A program made the position numbers and the translations under genes. From Hypericum androsaemum (Eukaryota > Streptophyta > Magnoliopsida > Malpighiales > Hypericaceae), in assembly GCA_963995505.1 (NCBI GenBank), contig OZ023186.1, forward strand, positions 3,534,001-3,598,000: a DNA stretch of 64,000 bases, in the 5' to 3' direction. Shown one piece after another: positions 61,382 through 64,000 of the stretch. Numbering within the stretch: position 1 is the stretch's first letter; each line of letters opens with the position of its first letter. The notes beneath the pieces were generated by a model. That model did no database searches. It was given only the letters and a program-made list of their open reading frames with translations, and was not told where the DNA came from.

Positions 61382-61628
61382 AAATGCTACATCGAAATTT
61401 TGTATATCTGTTGAGAATACTACATAACAACCTAAACTACTATGCAATTAAAAAAATTCGTCTAGATGTTTAAATTCAGTTAACAAATCTCATTTATCAT
61501 CTACTATCATATTCACACACATCAATATCCTAATCAATTAAATTGTTATCGAACAATTAGATCAATTGAGTGAGTTGTGCTATCTTAACTAGAGATGTGT
61601 TCTTGAAAATATAGCAGCATTAGATATT

Positions 61629-62816
61629 GGAATAATTGCCCTAAAGTCTTTGTTATTTGAGCAAATTTCTCTTTTAGTCTTTACTATTTTCAAAAACTTT
61701 TCTCAATCCTCCTAGTTTAAAATAATAGCATTTTTTAGTCCCTGATAGACCCACCGCTGATATCAGCGGCAACTAAATTTTTGTTATGACCATTATACCT
61801 TCACTGCATCATCGAATCTTCAACACATCATCATCGTCCTCCCTACCTCCATCTTCTTCATCTTCTTGGTGGAATCAGAATTTTTCAATAAAAATTAAAA
61901 TCAACAGAAACTGCTAAATAAAAACTAACTAAAATCAAATAACCCTCAATCAATTAAACCTCCTGGACTTCGTTAATATGGGATAGAAGGAGCCAAATAC
62001 AAAATGGGTAATTAGGTTTCAATCGCTGGGTTTCAATCGCCTTCTCTGATGAGAGAGGCAACACCGAAGACCAACATGAACCGTGTCAGGTAGTCGTCGC
62101 CTTCCCCAACTCTGGCCTTGTCGTCGCTCGTGGTCTCCTGTAACCATCTCAGGTAGTCGTCGTCTTCCCCAACTCCGACAAAAGCCCTCTCTGCCGTTTC
62201 GTCTTCAACCTCCGAAAAAAACCCAAACCTTCGATTCAAGCCTGACTCCGACTAAAACCCAAACCTTCGATGGAACCTGCAACTCACAGCGATAGGATTC
62301 TGGAGGCCGAAACTTGCAGCTGTTTTCCATTGTTCTTTGTGTCTATAGACCGCCATTAAAAACCCATTGTCATAGACCATTATACCATCGCTTGGGAAAT
62401 CACAACAATCCAGAGGCTTCCGATAACCTAACCTTGGAAATTAGGTTACGGCCACCACGAAGAACTTGATTTTAGGTTCCTCTGTTGCCGGTCAACATCC
62501 TCGTGGGGTTGGGTTTGGGCGATGTCACCGGCAACATCCTCGTGGGGTTGGGTAGCCGGAGAATAACCCAGGGGAGGAGGTGGTCGGAAAAGTTTGAAAG
62601 GGTGGTCGTGGGGTTGGGTTTGGTCGGGAAAGATAGAGTAGTTTTTTTTTCAATTGGAATGGTAGGTCATAAAAAAATTATGTTGACTACTGACGTTAGC
62701 GAGGAACTAAAAAGGGCTATTATGTCAAATTAGGAGGACCGAGAAAGATTTTTGCAAATAGTAAGGACTAAAAGAATGATTTGTTCAAACACCAGAGATC
62801 TTAGAACAATTATTCC
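61629..62816. mobile_element. MULE M6 in the COMT intron
   Basis: Inverted repeats of about 120-180 bp start GGAATAATTG at both ends. A 9-bp target duplication, TTAGATATT (61620-61628) and TTAAATATT (62817-62825), differs at one base. The interior repeats a 'ctcaggtagtcgtcg.cttccccaact' segment twice (about 62085 and 62150). No recognisable gene or transposase. Confidence 0.88.
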
Positions 62817-63289
62817 TTAAATATTTGTTAAGAGAAGTTTGTGATCTTTCAAAAAATTTAACCAACTCGTTTGAGTTAGTTGGCCTACTAAATAGCCGGT
62901 GATAAAACCAAAAGAAATTAACTCGTTACCAGGGTACTGGTGTGCATTCTGAATGACATGGGGCATATCATAGTTGATGCCCTTTATAGAGGGGTACTTA
63001 GAGACGACGACATTGATGTTACTCCCGTAGCCACCTCCAACATCATCAACCAGCGACTTGAGCCCCTCGAACCCTTTGTGCTTGTCCACGATCCTCTTCA
63101 TGACCAGCTAGCTCCGAAGAGCCTCCCATTGCTTGGTCAATGAAATTGCCAAGAGATGAATATTTCTTCATGTACTCGAACAGGGGAATCCCATGGACCT
63201 TCTTGAAAAGATCTCCACCAAGGGGATAAATCCGACAATTATAGTATGCCATCAACCCAATAATATGTTGAGATTCTTGCATAGATTGT

Positions 63290-64000
63290 GATGTTTTCTT
63301 AATCTATTGCATTGAGAATCGAGCTTAGTCAAATCTTATTTAAGAAATGATTTTTTCAATAATATTTTTTACATTAGACTTAAACGCGAGGAGATCAAGA
63401 TCTCCTTAAATTAATCCAAGTCAATTACCACATAGACAAACTTCCATTGGTATAGATTATGGTGTTTAGTTTGGCCTTGTTTATACATATGAAAAGTCTA
63501 TTGAAAATATATAAATTCTACATGGTATTTTTTTTCCTAAGAAAATTTGGTGTTAGTCAATAGATTTATCAAGTCTTTTTTGGTTTATATATGATATCCG
63601 GATATTTATTGAGCCATATACTTTAGAGTTTGAGTCGAGTAGGATATTTGCATAATGGTTACTTTCTCTAACATGTATTTAACACTGATGCATTCCTAAC
63701 GGCTTGAACTTTGACATCTTTTTTTAATAAGTGAAATGATATATTCTCCAAAATGATCACCAAGAAATGTTACACCTTGGCACCAAGGGTGCCGTACTTT
63801 GAGTACCAGATAACGAACATCAAACAGCTAATATACGCTATCTGAATATAAGTTCCAAGGTAACACCAAAATTGAATAACGAGTTAAGATCAGAAGAGAT
63901 CATTCAAAAAACAAGTTAAGGTCAGAAAATGATCAACATAAATTAAATTTAACTCATTAATATTCTTGGACCAGTCTCTAGAAGGGCGCTTTATTTAACA
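63290..64000. other. AT-rich intergenic DNA
   Basis: It includes a tRNA-like dispersed repeat (about 63575-63730, minus). The expected first exon of the O-methyltransferase is not seen before the window ends. Confidence 0.4.

Larger units (their letters stand above)
59838..63240 (-). pseudogene. COMT-like O-methyltransferase pseudogene
   Basis: Three exon-like parts are recognised on the minus strand. Exon A (about 63240-62930) has GGDLFKKVHGIPLFEYM, then KRIVDKHKGFEGLKSLVDDVGGGYG (SAM-binding region), then GINYDMPHVIQNAHQYP. Exon B (60520-60456) encodes GIQHVGGDMFKSVQTADAIMVK. Exon C (60140-59838) runs EVCHDWDD to the C-terminal MEAYK. The splice sites joining A-B and B-C are GT-AG with compatible phases. 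It is broken by a single-base frameshift between the QAMGG and MKRIVD parts of exon A, an extra Asp in the LVDVGGG motif, and loss of the upstream exons. The intron between A and B carries MULE M6 and a tandem duplicate of exon B. Family members methylate phenolics or related small molecules with S-adenosylmethionine. Confidence 0.85.

Overview
This 64 kb window is nuclear DNA from a flowering plant, most likely a eudicot. The evidence is an intron-containing HMA gene, P-type PPR and dirigent genes, an EXO70H-like exocyst gene, plant LTR retrotransposons primed by initiator tRNA-Met, and a very dense set of small transposons. I do not name a species. GC-rich coding islands sit in AT-rich, repeat-filled DNA, and repeats cover far more of the window than genes do.

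Layout. 1-5.7 kb: a TRIM-like remnant, then a small LTR retrotransposon whose 5' LTR is split by a Mutator-like element (MULE), all inside a duplicated block that also holds a scrap of EXO70. 6-16.5 kb: a tandem segmental duplication. One copy has an intact single-exon EXO70 (7108-9000, minus). The other has an EXO70 pseudogene (11592-15554, minus) broken by a solo LTR, a SINE-headed non-LTR retroposon and small deletions; a second solo LTR lies just downstream of it. 18.5-21 kb: truncated fragments of a CC1/RBM39-like splicing factor and an ATL RING-H2 gene beside a decayed Helitron/PIF1-type helicase. 22.4-24 kb: a Pack-MULE carrying pieces of two unrelated genes (UDP-glucuronate 4-epimerase and a TRM1-type tRNA methyltransferase). 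24.2-25.4 kb: a 1.2 kb foldback. 28.1 kb: an intact tRNA-Arg(UCG). 28.5-29.8 kb: a Pack-MULE carrying a cytokinin dehydrogenase fragment. 30.4-34.6 kb: two more MULEs. 36.3-38.1 kb: an intact three-exon NaKR-type HMA gene. 39 kb: a hAT element. 44.8-52.5 kb: a complete but coding-dead Ty1/copia element holding a perfect 41-bp-stem palindrome, inserted in a duplicated exon-like module. 55.7-59.1 kb: intact dirigent and PPR genes, both minus. 59.8-63.2 kb: a COMT-like O-methyltransferase pseudogene with a MULE in its intron and a tandem duplication of one exon.

Intact genes are EXO70, NaKR-like, dirigent, PPR and tRNA-Arg. They share no obvious pathway. The unifying theme is transposon-driven duplication and gene-fragment capture: six MULEs with exact or near-exact 9-bp target duplications, two of them carrying recognisable host gene fragments, plus a gene-fragment cluster near a Helitron helicase. 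All calls come from reading the sequence; no database search was run.
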